Positions 41,860 through 54,283 of a DNA stretch of 64,000 nucleotides are shown here, piece after piece. How positions within the stretch are numbered: position 1 is the first letter of the stretch; each line of letters starts with the position of its first letter. The stretch comes from Wurfbainia villosa (Eukaryota; Streptophyta; Magnoliopsida; Zingiberales; Zingiberaceae), in the NCBI GenBank assembly GCA_025175895.1, contig CM045991.1:89267174-89331173 (forward strand), read 5' to 3'. Under the pieces are notes generated by a model that searched no databases, was not told where the DNA came from, and saw only the letters and a list, made by a program, of their open reading frames with translations. The translations under genes were made by a program, and so were the position numbers.

Positions 41860-41965
41860 TGTTGGTGCAACAATGCCCCAAGTATTTATATATTTTGATG
41901 TTTGGATAATCATCTAAGTTAGGCAATACTTTGTGATCTAATTGTGAACATGTTTAAGTGACAGA

Positions 41966-42190
41966 AAAATCCAAGTATGAAGACTTGGTAAAAGACAAGT
42001 CCAAGTGTGATCTTGGCAAAGAGAAGTCAAAGGGAAGGTCTTGGCGGCGTAAGTCCAAGCATGTAGTCTTGGCGGCGTAAAGTCTAAGCAGTCCTTGGCA
42101 AAGAAAGACCAAAGGCAAGTCTTGGCGGCATAAGTCCAAGCATGTAGTCTTGGCAGCGTAAAGTCCAAGCGTACTTTGGCAAAGAAGAAA
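41966..42190 (+). repeat. Hairpin-unit array in the D LTR
   Basis: About eight ~28-bp units of the form AAGTCCAAG-N5-TCTTGGCGGCGTA. They begin about 105 bp from the LTR start, the same place as in J. Confidence 0.8.
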
Positions 42191-42722
42191 CCCAAAGCAT
42201 GACGAAACCGAAGGAAGCTTTTGAAGGCAAGCGCATGGATGGAGTCGTGGACTCAGAGAAATCTTGGAGATGCAAGGCTGATGGAGAAGCTAGAATATTA
42301 AGTCTAGGCTTAGGGTATGTTTTCAAGTATGAATTAGTCATACTTGGGGTGTGCCGATTAATTTGGAACATGGTGTCGATCAGCCTTTAAAAATGCAGAC
42401 ATTAGAGGTTGGAGGCTGCGGCGATCGACTAGGAGTTATCGGTCGAGCGCTAAGAGTCGACTCGAACTCGCCACATACAAGATGGCGATCAGCCATTATT
42501 AGCGGTCGACTACCACAAAAGCGAAATGACCGTAGCCGTAGCGGTCGGCTATATGGCCGATATCGATCAGCTGCTAATGTTGGCAATCGGTGATAGTCTT
42601 CCGTTGGCAATAATGATGACAAATCCACAGTGAATCCTGATTCGTGCCGTTAGAATCAGCTGATATCGATGTAAGTCATCAGTCAACTGATAGACCTCCA
42701 ACGGGAAAAAGAGGCTCTTTCC

Positions 42723-42730
42723 TATAAAAA
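42723..42730 (+). promoter_or_regulatory. Putative TATA box, element D LTR
   Basis: TATAAAAA within CCTATAAAAAGAGG, about 370 bp before the LTR end. Confidence 0.65.
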
Positions 42731-43096
42731 GAGGTCAAGGGGAGCAAGAAGTGCCTAATGCTTATATTCTGATCATTCTCCTAAGCTCCCACAAGTTTTC
42801 CAAGCTTTCTAGTGTGTTAATTCCTTTCCTCCTCTCAAATCTTTATTGTCATCTTTTGTAAGAAGAGGAGGTTTTGTAAAAGAGAAAGCTTATTAGTGAA
42901 GATTGATTTGGGTTGATCCATCTTAAGGATCGCTGTGGAGTAGGAGCATTATCTCCGAACCACGTAAAAGCTTCCACGTTAGCATTGCATATTCGTTTCT
43001 ATTATTATTGTATTTGTTGTGTTTCCACTAATCTTTTTGTAGAAAACGAAAAGAGGCTATTCACCCCCCCCTCTAGTCATTCAAGGATCCTACAAG

Positions 43097-43108
43097 TGGT
43101 ATCAGAGC
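43097..43108 (+). other. Element D primer-binding site
   Basis: TGGTATCAGAGC, a perfect initiator tRNA-Met complement, two bases after the LTR. Confidence 0.9.
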
Positions 43109-43148
43109 CCGGATCGCATCGGAAGATCTAACAATCAACCGGAGCACG

Positions 43149-44807
43149 ATGGCTTCCCAAGAGGGGTATAGCACGATGAGGCCTCCATTCTTCGATGGCA
43201 ATGATTTCGGCTACTGGAAAGGTAGGATGGAATACTACCTTATGAATGATATTGATAACTGGTTTAGCATTGTAGATGGGTTCGAGAAGTCGATCGACGA
43301 ACACGGAGCGCCCATACCGACAAAGGATTGGACAAGGGACATGGCCAAGAAGGCTCAAGCCAACGCCAAGGCAACAACCACACTTCAATGTGGGTTGTCA
43401 AAAGAGCAACTAAGCAAGGTGGGGCCATTTGAATCGGCAAAGGAGCTTTGGGAGAAGTTGATAGAGCTCAACGAGGGATCTAAGGAAACAAGAAGAGCCA
43501 AGAGAGATCTCCTAATTGGTCAACTTCAAAGTTTCTCCATGAAGACAAATGAAACCGTGAGCCAAATGCACGGTCACTTCAAAGAAGTAGTCAACGGACT
43601 ACATGTAATAGGTGAGAAGGTCGACAACTGAGACCTTGTAAGGTATGTGCTCCAAGACTTCCCTAGAACAACCTTATGGGCTTCAATGGTAGATGCCTAT
43701 AAGGTCTCTAGGGATCTCTCTTTGGTTAAGTTAGATGAGTTATTTTGTGAATTTCAATTACATGAACAAGCTAACACTTCATCCAAAGAGAAGGGTATAG
43801 CTCTTTTTGTAGGGAAGAAGGACAAAAAGAAGAAGGAGAAGAAAGAAGTGTCCTCCTCATCCGAATCCGAGGAAGATTCATCTAGTAGTGAAGATGAGCT
43901 ATCGGCAAACGAGGTGACTCATTACGTCAAGAAGTTTGATGGGAGATCAAGGAAACTCACCAAGAAAGATGTGAGGAGGATGTTCCAATCCTCAAGAGGT
44001 AAGCCTTCAAATAGTTCAAATTCTTCATCTAATGTAACTTGTTATGGTTGCAATAAGAAAGGGCACATCAAGCCAAATTGCTCGGAACTAAAGAAGAAGG
44101 AGGAGAAAGAAAAGAAGCATAAGGAGAAGAAGGAAAAGAAGAAAAAGAAGAAGAAAGAAGCCATGGTGGCTCAAACATGGGACACCCTAAGCATGGAGGA
44201 CTCTTCCGATGATGAAGAAGTATGTCATGCCACCCGAAATCTAGCCCTCATGGCCTTAGAGGAAGAATCCGGGAGCTCAAGTGAGGAGGCTTCATCCTCT
44301 TCATCAAGCGACGAATCATCATCAAGTGATGATGATGAGGTAAACAACTCTCCTAGGGTAGATTTACTTTACAAGACAATTGCATGTCTTCAAAATGCAT
44401 TGAATAGATCGAAAACTAGGATTAAGGACTTAAAAGTAGAGATTAAATCACTTAAGAGTGTAGAACCATTTTGTGATAAATTACCTTGTAATGATGATGC
44501 ATGTACCCTTAGAGATGAAAATGATGAATTGAGAAAAGAAATAGGTAACCTAAGAGCGTGCTTAGAAAAATTTACTAATGGCTCTAAATACCTAGACATG
44601 ATAATTAAGGATCAAAGGGTTATTTACAACAAGGCCGAACTAGGATATAGGCCTAAGGAAAAGGAGGTAGCATTTACATCTCTTGTTAGTAGAAAAACCA
44701 TAATTAGAAGCAAGGGTAGAAAGGCTTGGGTCCCTAAGAAATTTCTAATTGATGCTAGTGGTCCTAAAATTTGGGTACCTAAGGATTGTGTTTTTCATGT
44801 GATATAG
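43149..44807 (+). pseudogene. gag: Element D gag with one premature stop
   Basis: One frame of 552 codons from ATG 43149 to TAG 44805-44807, interrupted only by TGA at 43629-43631 (an Arg codon in G). Domains: the Gag start PPFFDGNDFGYWKGRMEYYL, the core with FPRTTLWASMVDAYKVSRDL (~170), a Ser/Glu-rich acidic part, a knuckle CYGCNKKGHIKPNC (~297), a lysine-rich run, a Ser/Asp-rich stretch to ~397, a coiled coil (LNRSKTRIKDLKVEIKSL and DENDELRKEIGNL), and the WVPK tail. Pol follows in the same frame directly after the TAG. A candidate splice donor GAG|GTAAAC after codon 397 and the TAG as acceptor would remove coil and stop in phase. Gag would form the particle. Confidence 0.9.
44340..44807 (+). 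other. Putative alternative intron of element D ending at the gag stop
   Basis: Donor GAG|GTAAAC at 44339/44340, at the same place relative to the coiled coil as in G. Acceptor GTGATATAG|G at 44807/44808 behind the T-rich GTTTTTCATG. Both are phase 0; length 468 bp. CTAAG near 44780 could be the branch point. The donor is weaker than that of G. Removal would join the acidic region to VEEPSLWIVDSGC. Without splicing the ribosome stops at TAG; read-through is the alternative explanation. Confidence 0.5.
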
Positions 44808-45164
44808 GTAGAAGAACCAAGCTTGTGGATTGTTGATAGTGGATGTTCAAAACACATGACCGGTGATGAGAAAAAATTCTCCACTATCAACCACACTAGC
44901 AAGGGAAAGGTATCATTTGGTAATAGTGGCAAACTTAAGATTCTAGGAAAGGGCACAATTGAGGTATCCCCCAACCTTGCCATTCATAAAGTGTTATTAG
45001 TCAAAAATATGAAATTTAATTTACTTAGTGTAAGCCAACTATGTGATGCAAATTTTGATGTTAAATTTGACTCCTCAAAATGTTTTATAAGACATAAAAC
45101 TCTAAATGATTGCATGTTAGTAGGTTTTAGAAAATCAAATATATATTATGTTGATTTATCCTAT
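44808..45164 (+). pseudogene. pol: Element D pol: protease
   Basis: In the gag frame after the TAG: LWIVDSGCSKHMTGDEKKF with D-S-G intact, then VSFGNSGKLKILGKG and FNLLSVSQLCDANFDVKF, the usual copia protease and linker. It is clean up to the CACTA insertion at 45165. The apparent frame runs a few codons into the transposon end before a stop. Confidence 0.9.
45162..45164. other. CACTA target-site duplication, left copy
   Basis: TAT before CACTAC. The same TAT follows GTAGTG at 54297-54299. Three bases is the standard CACTA duplication length. Confidence 0.9.
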
Positions 45165-45177
45165 CACTACAAAAAAA
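45165..45177. repeat. CACTA terminal inverted repeat, left
   Basis: CACTACAAAAAAA, a 13-bp match to the inverted right end. Confidence 0.93.
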
Positions 45178-45960
45178 ACAGGACTTTGGGACGAATTTAG
45201 CGACGAATTTTAACAAAAAATTCGTTGCAAAATATTTTTGCGACGAAATTTGCGTCAAAAATTTTTTTGTTGGGAAATAAGCGTCGCAAATTTTAGCGAC
45301 AAAAATAGCGACGAAGTTTTTGCGACGAATTTTAGCGACGAAAATTAGGGACGAATTTTAAATTTAAATCATGAAATTTTGTTGCAAAAGTTACCCAATT
45401 TCCCAAATTCGTCAAAATTTTGCGGCGAATTTTAAATTAAATCGCAAAATTGCGACCAAAAAGAATTCGCATAAAATTTTGCAGCGAATTCTTTTGTTCG
45501 TTGGACAATTTTGCAACGAAATAAGGAAATCGTTGGTAATTTTCCGACCAATAAAAATTCGTCGCAAATTTCGTCGCTAAATTCGTCGGAATATTCGTCG
45601 CAAATAATAATTTTTTGCGACAAATTAATTTTTTCGTTGGTAATTTTCGCGACGAAAAAAGGAATTCGTTGGTAAATTTGCGATGATTCGTTGCAAATTT
45701 AAATCATTTGAAATTTCCGACGAATCGTTTTTCGTTGCAAAAATTTTGACGAAATATTTTTCATAAATTTAGTTGCAAAATTCATCACAAATTTAGTTGC
45801 AAAATTAAATGCATGATTGGATTCGTTGCTAAATTAAGTATAAATTTAATTCGACAAATTAATTTTTAAATATAATTTAATTGGAATCGTTCAAAATTTA
45901 TCATGATTAGATTAGATTGCTAAATTAAATTAAATTTTGCGATGAAATTTAAATTAAATC
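45178..45960. repeat. CACTA left subterminal repeats
   Basis: Many short direct and inverted copies of GCGACGAATTT, TTCGTCGCAAA and TTCGTTGCAAA. Such arrays are binding sites for the second En/Spm protein in known CACTA elements. Confidence 0.85.
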
Positions 45961-46590
45961 ATAAAAGAATTTCTCAAGATTTAGCAATTTGTATATTTGT
46001 CATAAATTTATCATAAAATAAAAAAATTTTGTGATTTATTCCGTTTAGATATTCTATCGTATATACAAATTTTCACACACACAACAAAAACACAATCATT
46101 TATAATATCCAAATAAATACATTCAATACAAACAAAACACACACATTCAATACAACAAAATAATATTCAATAATATCAAAACATATTTCATATCCAAATA
46201 AATACAAAGCAACATCATAAGTTTAGAGCATTACAACATTCCAAATAAAAAGTTATATCCTACAACATTTCAAACATTAACATAGTTATGATATCCAAAT
46301 AACAATGTCCACAAAAGATCTCAACACATGGGGAAAAAAAAAGAATCTGGTAAGCAATCGCCGACATTCTTCTACCTGCATTAGAAAAGAAACAAACAAC
46401 AAAAAGTATCATACATTAAAAAAAACTATATACTAACACGAAAATAAATATGCAAAGACTTACATGCAATGATGTGCATTTTCAGCCGCCATAAGGATTG
46501 ACTTCATCGATCATTCCTGTTTAAAGCAAAATAAAAAGTATTAAGAAAAAATGTAAAAAATGAAGGATTAACAAACTAGATAAACTAAAC
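45961..46590. other. CACTA non-coding stretch
   Basis: AT-rich. CATTCAATACAACAAAA-type words are repeated near 46080-46200. No gene or RNA seen. Confidence 0.6.
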
Positions 46591-48170
46591 AATTATAAAG
46601 GTACTAATTAAAAACATGCATACAATATCATCATAAATCACCATCATCGTCTTGACTCGGAGGAATATGGTGGGACGAACTAAATTCTTTGGCCAGCGCA
46701 TAAGAAAGGCTTGTTGTCGTCGCATCTCTATCATTTCCTGATCCCTTTGTGAGTTTTGATGTTGTATTGCTAAAATTTGTTGATCTCTTTCATGTATTAT
46801 GCCCTTTAAATTGCTAACCTCCTCAGTCAAGTTTTGTATCTGTGCCGCTACTGCTGGTGGAGTAGAAGAAATAGATCTACGAGGAGCATTATGCATTCTG
46901 CTCAGAGAACCCATACCTAGTATCCTTCCCCCTTTGGATCCTCCACTCGCCTCAAGCCATAAATCCATATTATTACTAACAGATGGCTCAGACCCCTCAG
47001 TATCACCGTCATCTCCTGAAATTCTCTGAGATGAGGATAACTGATCATATCTCTCCTACACAAAATTAAAAATTTAATCAGAGCATTTACATAACTAACA
47101 AAATTAAAGTTATAAAGTAAGTTTAAAGATTATTTCCAACCTTAACAGCTCGAGCTCTATCTCCACTCCAAGTCTTATCTTTTTTTTGGAAAGTGCGAAC
47201 GAAAGTATCTATAAATTCCGGCTCCTTTCCCAATTCCTTAGACTAAATATAAGAATGTTAGAAATAAAATAATAATCTGAAATAAATTTAAAAACTAATT
47301 GTAGAATTTAAAAATTACCAATCGTGAATGCTCCTCGATATTTATAGATCACTTGTATATATTGCGGAGAAGTCTCGAATTACGAGGCTTGATTTAACTT
47401 ATTACATTGACTTCTTTTTGCTCTCATCGATTGCCAATAATTGGAGATTTTACTCCAATTTTACGGCGTGACACAGCTGGTTGGTTTTCGATAGATTTGG
47501 CATGACTCAATACATGCCGGATATGATCGCCACATTTTTTTTTAAAAATTCTTTTAACTTCCAAGTCTTGAGTAGGGTCCCAAATAAATTTCCGCTGGGA
47601 TGGAAAAAAAACTATTGATTATATAATCACTTATTTAATATATAAAATGAATCAATTATACCTGAAACTCGCACCACCATAGTTCTTTTGTAGGTCCTGG
47701 CGTGCTTGAGTATGACAAAGAGTCTCCTCTCCAATAGTTATTCACGATTTTATTGATCTCGCGAATAACTGGTACAGAATTTTCAAACCTACAATAAAGT
47801 GGAAATAAATTTAATAAATATTTAAGATAGTTTATAAATTATAATATTTATAATACTTACGAATCTCCAATAGGAAATATATACGGTCGACTTTCTATGT
47901 TCTCAGTAGAGGAGTGTAATGCAAGGTGAATCAGAATGGGAAGGTCGTGCCGGCGAATGAGATGGTACTGCCGACTGATCATGTGAAGGTCCAGGCAGAT
48001 CAGGAGGGCATGTAGGTATAGTGCTGGCAGGCGGTGGATCAGTCTGGCCACTACTAGTACTCTGTCGTCTCTGTCCACCACGTCGAAACTATCAACCAAA
48101 AACAAAATTAGCATAAAGAAAATTAAACTTTTATGCTTAATGAAGAACATGGAAAACTTACAATATTCAT
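46591..48170 (-). pseudogene. CACTA second gene, Ptta/En/Spm (Transposase_24-like) protein
   Basis: Minus strand, split into exon-like pieces. Starting near 48165: ATGAATATT with donor GTAAGT; then FRRGGQRRQSTSS and a Pro/Ser-rich part (47860-48090); then VPVIREINKIVNNYWRG...KELWWCEFQ (about 47660-47790); KFIWDPTQDLEVKRIFKKKCGDHIR (about 47510-47600); and SKELGKEPEFIDTFVRTFQKKDKTW with WSGDRARAVKERYDQL (about 47040-47260). The end (46585-46968) has a coiled coil, IQNLTEEVSNLKGIIHERDQQ. This pattern is that of the plant Ptta/En/Spm family, which binds subterminal repeats. There are stops near 47330-47420. The exon limits are approximate. Confidence 0.7.
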
Positions 48171-48376
48171 AATGAAGATATGAGAGACTGCGACTGCGAT
48201 AAGCTACGATGATTTCACCACTGATAACCTATAAGAACAAAATATACACAACATACAGAGACAAATGATATAAATTTAACAATGAGACATTATATAAACA
48301 AATAATTGAGCTAAGAAAATCTGTAAAATTTTAGTTTAAAACTAATAATAATATATAAAAAAACTTACCCTAGACG
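48171..48376 (-). other. Spacer between the two CACTA genes
   Basis: AT-rich, about 200 bp, between the TNP2 stop and the start of the second gene. No other feature seen. Confidence 0.6.
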
Positions 48377-51300
48377 TCAAATTTCAAAGTCCTCATTATC
48401 ATCTTCCTCATCCTCATCAGTATCCTCATCCTCGGTCTCCTCCTCCTCTTCCTCCTCGTCCCCCTCCTCCTCCTCCCCCTCCTCCTCCTCATCATTATCA
48501 TCAATTTCAGTTGCATCCACGTTTATCACTACTCCGCTGGGATCTCGTAACATTGGAATAATATATTACTCGGTATGAAACATATTTGTAACTTTATCTT
48601 GTTGATATGCAATGTCTTGCCAGCTCTTCAATTTTTTCCGTGCTTTTGTTTTACACCCACCATTCATTCTTTGTCACGCCTCGAACTAGGATATGGAGCA
48701 TAGAAAACTTGAATGGCTTGTTGTGCCAAAATAAATGGTTCATATCTCTTATAAAATCTTTTATGATTAATTTCAACCAAATTATACTGTGGATGCACCT
48801 TCATCCCTCTGACGGGGTCAAACCAGCGACACATAAATAAGATAACTCGCATTTCTGGACCAGGATAATCAATCTCTATAATTTCATCCAACAAACCATA
48901 AAATTCATTGCTTGCACCTCCATAATTTGAAGACTGAACACATACTCCACTATTCATTGTACTCTTTCCATTTCCATGTTCTTGAGTGTGGAAATTATAG
49001 CCGTTTATGAAATATGCTGGCCAAGTGCGTACCATTGCTTTTGGACCCCATGATAGATGGATTAGCAAATCTTGCTGAACGTGAGTTTGATTAGCATAAA
49101 CCTATACTCAAATGAAAATGATATTTATTTAAAAGTTAAGATATGTGTCAAAAAAAATGAGCTAATTATAATCGCTACATATGATTTGAACCATGGTGCA
49201 AATTCACATTCACGAAGTTATCAAAGTCACGTCGGGATTTGAATATAAGTTTTGGAAAATCCTATAATAAAAATTGTATTAAAACATAAACAAATAAACA
49301 CTTGGCGAAGATAATAGGAAATATATACTAACTCGAAATATGGCGATATACGGACAATTAAGTAAAACATATATGCGGTCTGGCGCGCCATTCTTGATCG
49401 ATTAAGTATCGTTGCTTACACGGTCCACTTGGTCGACGAGATAATTAAAAATTGAGAATGAATTCAAATTTGGATCGAGCAGGACCTTCATCATTCCTTC
49501 GGTTCCGTCTTTTGAGTGCGAGCGTGAGGCTCAAAATAATATGATGCAAAAGTTGTTACTTCCTCCACAATATATGCATTCACAATAGAGGCTTCAACAT
49601 GTGCTTTATTTTTCACTTTTTTCTTCAAATGATATAAGAATCTGATTGTAATATAACAAATTGTATTAGAAATGAATATATAAAAAAATTATACTTTTTT
49701 ATGCAATATTAACGAAGTATAGAATATGAGAATTATACCTTTCAAAAGGATACATCCATCGATAATGAACTGGTCCTCCAACTTTGGCCTCATATGGCAA
49801 GTGAACCAAAAGATGTTCCATTGAATCAAAAAATGCTGGCGGAAAAATCCTTTCTAAATTGCACAAAATGATTGGAATGTCTCTCTCTAACTTCTCCATG
49901 TGTGAATTTCCCAAAACTGTTGAGCATATATCATGAAGAAAAATACTTAACTCTGTAATGGCACCCCAGACATAATTCGGTAAGAGTTCTTTAAAGGCAA
50001 TAGGAATTAGTCTTTCCATGAATATATGACAATCATGGCTTTTCAAACCAATCAATTTGCATTCCTTCATATCGACACATCTCCCAAGATTAGAAACATA
50101 CCCATCAGGAAATCTCAATGACTTCAACCATTCACAAAGAACACGTCTCTGTTCCTTATTCAATGTATAAACTGCCTTTGGTTTTGGTCCCCTACTATTT
50201 TCATCAACATCAAGGGTGGGTCGTTTACAAATGAGTCGCATATCTTTTCTTGCATTCAGATTATCTTTTGTTTTTCTGGTGATATCCATCACTGTATTTA
50301 TCAGATTATCAAAAACATTCTTCTCAATATGCATAACATCGAGATTATGATGAATCAAATTACTAAACCAATACGGTAACTCCCAAAATATACTTCGTTT
50401 GGTCCATTTATGGTTGCTTCCATATTCATAAGTTGTACCATGTGGCTCTTCAATAACAGATGGAAGGTGAAGAACTCTGTACCAAATATCTTCACCTGTC
50501 AATCTCAATGGCGGAGGTGTTCTTTCAATTCGATTCCTAGTGAATTCATCTTTATTCCTTCTGAAATTATGATTTAGTGGTAAAAATTGTCGATGACAAT
50601 CAAAATAACTCGGCTTCTTACCATGCTTCAATCTAATCGACTTTGATCTCTCCATACATATTGGGCATCCTAAGATGCCTGCAGTACTCCACCCTGATAG
50701 CATACCATAAGAAGGAAAGTCATTTATGGTACAAAGAAGAGGCCTTCATTACAAATATCGATTAGTATGAACGTCGTATGTAGGAAAACCTTCATCCCAT
50801 AGTTGTTTTAGCTCTGCAATCAATGGTTGCATATAAACATCTATTAACTTCTTCGGATTTTTTGGGCCAGGCACAACCAATGTTAAAAACATATATGGTG
50901 TTTTCATGCACATCCCAGGCGGAAGATTATACGGAGTTAATATAACTGGCCAACAAGAATAGTGTCTTCCTGATTTACCAAATGGAGCAAATCCGTCAGC
51001 ACAGAGACCTAACCTAATATTTGAGTCTCCTTACATAAAATCGGGATATGTTCTATCAAAATTTTCCACGCCTCTGCATCTGATGGATGACACATTAGTC
51101 CCTCTTCTGTTCGATGATTTGCATGCCAAGTCATGTGTTCAGCAGTTGTCTTTGATGCATAAAGCCTTTGTAACCTAGGAGTTAAGGGCAAATAAAACAA
51201 GCTATATGATTTACGTCGTTCTTTGCCTCCTACTAGTGCTCTTGTACCTATCTTGATTCTGAATTTACAAACATCCACATCCATCATCTCCCCAATATAA

Positions 51301-51990
51301 CATACAACCATCTCTGCACACATCAATTCTTTCCACCTGGAGACCTAATTCTTTCATCAGTTTTTCATCTTGTACAAATCATTAGGCGATATTATCAATG
51401 CTCTTCAAAAGCTTGAACAAAATTATTAAAACACTCTTGGACACATTGTGCTCTGCCTTGACATTCAACATTCTTGCGGTGAGCGATAGTTTAGTGTGAG
51501 TCTCACAACCGACCCATAAAGGTGCATCTGCGGCACTCAACACCTCTGAAATTTGAGATATGCTTCATTATTCATATTTCGACCGATATCATTCGTGCAC
51601 CTCTTCCAAGGGTGATGCATTAGTAAACATTTGCTCAATTGGAGGACAACTTGAAGTTGCACCTTGTGATTGGGGAATCAAATTCGGGCCCTTCATCATA
51701 TATCATCCTCGATATGGATTTAATTGATTATAATCACTTTGATTCCTAGAGACTTGTGTGTTGTGTCTATCATAAACTTCATCGAGATATAAATGGTTCA
51801 CCATGACATGTCCGATTATAGTAATTTACAGCGAATCCAAATCTCTGAGATGCTCGAAACTTTGCTAGGCGGTAAAAATCTACCATTGTGACACTTTACG
51901 CGGACACCTTATCGATTACCATCCATAAACTCAACATTACTATTGCGAAATTTAAAAACTCTTGCAACCCACTCATAAATTCATCGATTA
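48377..51990 (-). pseudogene. CACTA transposase, TNP2 type
   Basis: Minus strand. Order of remains: Transpos_assoc-like N-terminus (about 51790-51990, QEFLNFAIV and YYNRTCHGE); DAPLWVGCETHTKLSLTARMLNVK (about 51460-51550); 51009-51326 with KSYSLFYLPLTPRLQRLYASKTTAEHMTWH; RLGLCADGFAPFGKSGRHYSCWPV..LTPYNLPPGMCMK (50800-51010, another frame); and the long frame 49699-50703 (334 aa) with LSGWSTAGILGCPICM and, from KSHDCHIFMERLIPIAFKELLP, a DUF4218 domain. After an unframed gap comes 48664-49068, a DUF4216 domain (VILFMCRWFDP.RGMKVH), and an Asp/Glu-rich tail ending at TGA 48377. The enzyme would cut out and reinsert the transposon in the nucleus. At least three frameshifts or stops inactivate it. 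Confidence 0.88.
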
Positions 51991-53270
51991 AACCCAACGT
52001 TCAGGTAAATTCCTATTATACATCCAACTCCTTTCACGCTGCAATTTGTCTGTTTTCAATCAATTATATTAATATCAACTCCTAGAAATTACAATAATAC
52101 GCATATACAGTTAGTTCACATATGAATTCACTATGTTTAACAATCTTTAAACATAACCGACGAAAGACAACAGTTGTAATGGGTTGCAGATTCTGATGGT
52201 GTATGTGAATGTTTATGTGAAGTTATCAAAGTTGCTTAAATACTAATCATGCTTAGGGATGATTGTTTTAGATTGATCCATATAATGTACTATTGATATT
52301 TGAAGTGAAAGGAGACATACCTCCTATTCAATATCCATTTCAGTTTTACCTAATATGTGAAAAGTTGTTCCTTATTTGCAATATATTGATCTTGAACATT
52401 CTTCTTGTCAAAGAATCTTAGCAACCCAATCAAAAAATGTATTTAAGTCTAACTAATAGTCAAATTAGGTGTCGAGTTGACTAATGGGGTAGTGTCTAAC
52501 TTTGACGATTGAATATCAAAAAAGCGATCATGATACATATTACATCTAGGTGAAGGTCATGGGTGAATTTAGATGAATATCGACTGCTCTTACCTTACAC
52601 CAACTTGTTGATTATATTAGCAGCATATTCCTTAAATTGTTCTTCCACTTCAGTTCAAAAGGTCTTAAGCTAGTCTTTCACTAACATCCACCATTTACCT
52701 TTTTGACAGTGCAGATTTTCATCGTGGACAATGTGAAGGCTTAATAAGTAAATTAAGCAAAAAATGATGGTGATGAAACAAGTAAAAAAATTAAGCAATC
52801 TAAGATGATGAAACTAATGATTTAGAAAAAATGGTAAAATAGAAATTATTACTATGAAACAGAACTATCACAGGTGTAGTGTGCGGCGTTCGAGGCCCGT
52901 GGCGGCGTAGCGTAGTCGACGGCCAGCGGCTTGTGCGGCCTAGCCTGACCGTGGCGGAGTGGACCAAGCTAATTTCTGTTGGTCCTCAGATGAGAGGGTT
53001 CTTGGCCGGCAGTAGCCGTCATGAGTAGTAGGTAGATCGTGTGGCCCGGCCGGACGAGGGGCGCGGCGTGGCGGCGCCGATCATCTTGTGGCGTCGGGAC
53101 CTAGCGGCGTATGCCCTCGGGTGGCCCGGCGGGCTCGGGTCGTGGCGGGCTCAGTCTTGCCGTGGCCGGAGGTGCATGGGTCGTGGCGAGCAGCGTCTGG
53201 CCATGTGAAGGGAAGATCGTAGCCGTGAGGAAAGAAAGCGATCGGCGGTGAAGGAAAAGACTAGGGCATC
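51991..53270 (-). other. CACTA region upstream of the transposase, with a GC-rich island
   Basis: AT-rich to about 52870, then a GC-rich stretch (52880-53270) full of GGCGGC/CGTGGCGG words, unlike the rest of the element. It may be a promoter with first exon, or a captured piece of host DNA. I see no gene in it that I can support. Confidence 0.5.
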
Positions 53271-54283
53271 GGGTAAAATGAAATAAAATTTGCAACGAAT
53301 CTTTGGATTCGTTGCAAATTCTAGAATCAAAGATTCGTTGCAAACTTTATAAAAAAATCCAACTTTTAAAAGCGTTAAGTTTTTGTATTTTTATTTAGCA
53401 ACGAATCTGGATTCGTTGCAAATTTACTAACGAATCCAAAGATTCGTTGCAAGTTCTTTATAAAAAAATAAACTTTTTAAAAGCGTTAATATTTTTAATT
53501 TAGCAGCGAATCCGAGATTCGTTGCAAATTTTACAGCGAATCCGGGATTAGTTTGCAAATTTTACAACGAATACGGGATTCGTTGCAAATTTGCAACGAA
53601 TCCGATTCGTTGCAAGCGTTACAATTTTAAAAAAATTAAACTTTTTAAAGCGTTAATTTAATTTTTAATATTAAATTTGCAACGAATCTAGATTCGTTGC
53701 AAGTTTTATAAAAAAATAAACTTTTTAAAAGCGTTAATATTTTATTTAGCAACGAATCCACAGACGGCGTCGGCGTCGCGGCGTCGGTGCGACGGCGGGC
53801 TCGACCTAGCTAGCGGCTTGCCTCGGATTCGTTGGAAATTAAAAAAATTGCAACGAATCCAAGATTCGTTGGAAATTAAAAAAAAAAATTAACCTTTTTA
53901 AAAATTTCCAACGAATTCAGGATTCGTTTGAAAGTTTCCAATGAATCAAGGATTCGTTGGAAATTTTTCCAACGAATCAAGGATTCGTTGGAAATTTTTC
54001 CAACAAATCACAATATTCGTTGCAAAATTAATATTACAATTTTAAAAAGTTTATTTTTTTTTTAAATTTGCAACGAATCCGGGATTCGTTGCAAATTTAA
54101 AAATAAAATAAAATTTTTTTTTTTAAAAACGTTAAACTTGCAACGAAAAAAGGAGTCGTTGCAAATTTTGCAACGAATAAATTTTCGTCGCTAATTTATG
54201 ACGAAGCAGAAAATTCGTCGCTAAATTGGTTGCAGATTTCCAACGAAAATAATTCGTTGCTAAAATTCGTCGCTAAAAAATAG
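53271..54283. repeat. CACTA right subterminal repeats
   Basis: Dozens of GCAACGAATC / GATTCGTTGC words, mostly as inverted pairs 5-20 bp apart, so the stretch could form many hairpins. A short GC-rich piece at 53760-53825 interrupts the array. Confidence 0.85.

Larger units (their letters stand above)
41860..43094 (+). repeat. Element D 5' LTR
   Basis: 1235 bp, TGTTGGTGCAACAATGCC ... CAAGGATCCTACA. It contains a hairpin-unit array (41966-42190), a region of diverged GTCGAC-type palindromes (42415-42580), a TATA box and the CTATTCACCCCCCCCTCTAG block near 43058. Confidence 0.9.

Noticed and set aside
42415..42628. Frames of 80-82 aa rich in Arg/Ser on both strands in the D LTR
   Set aside because: They arise from diverged GTCGAC/GGTCG palindromes in the LTR; open on both strands, no domain.
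53101..53343. 80-aa minus-strand frame in the GC-rich island of the CACTA element
   Set aside because: Proline/arginine-rich composition is expected from GC-rich DNA; no recognisable domain or start context. Kept only as a composition finding.
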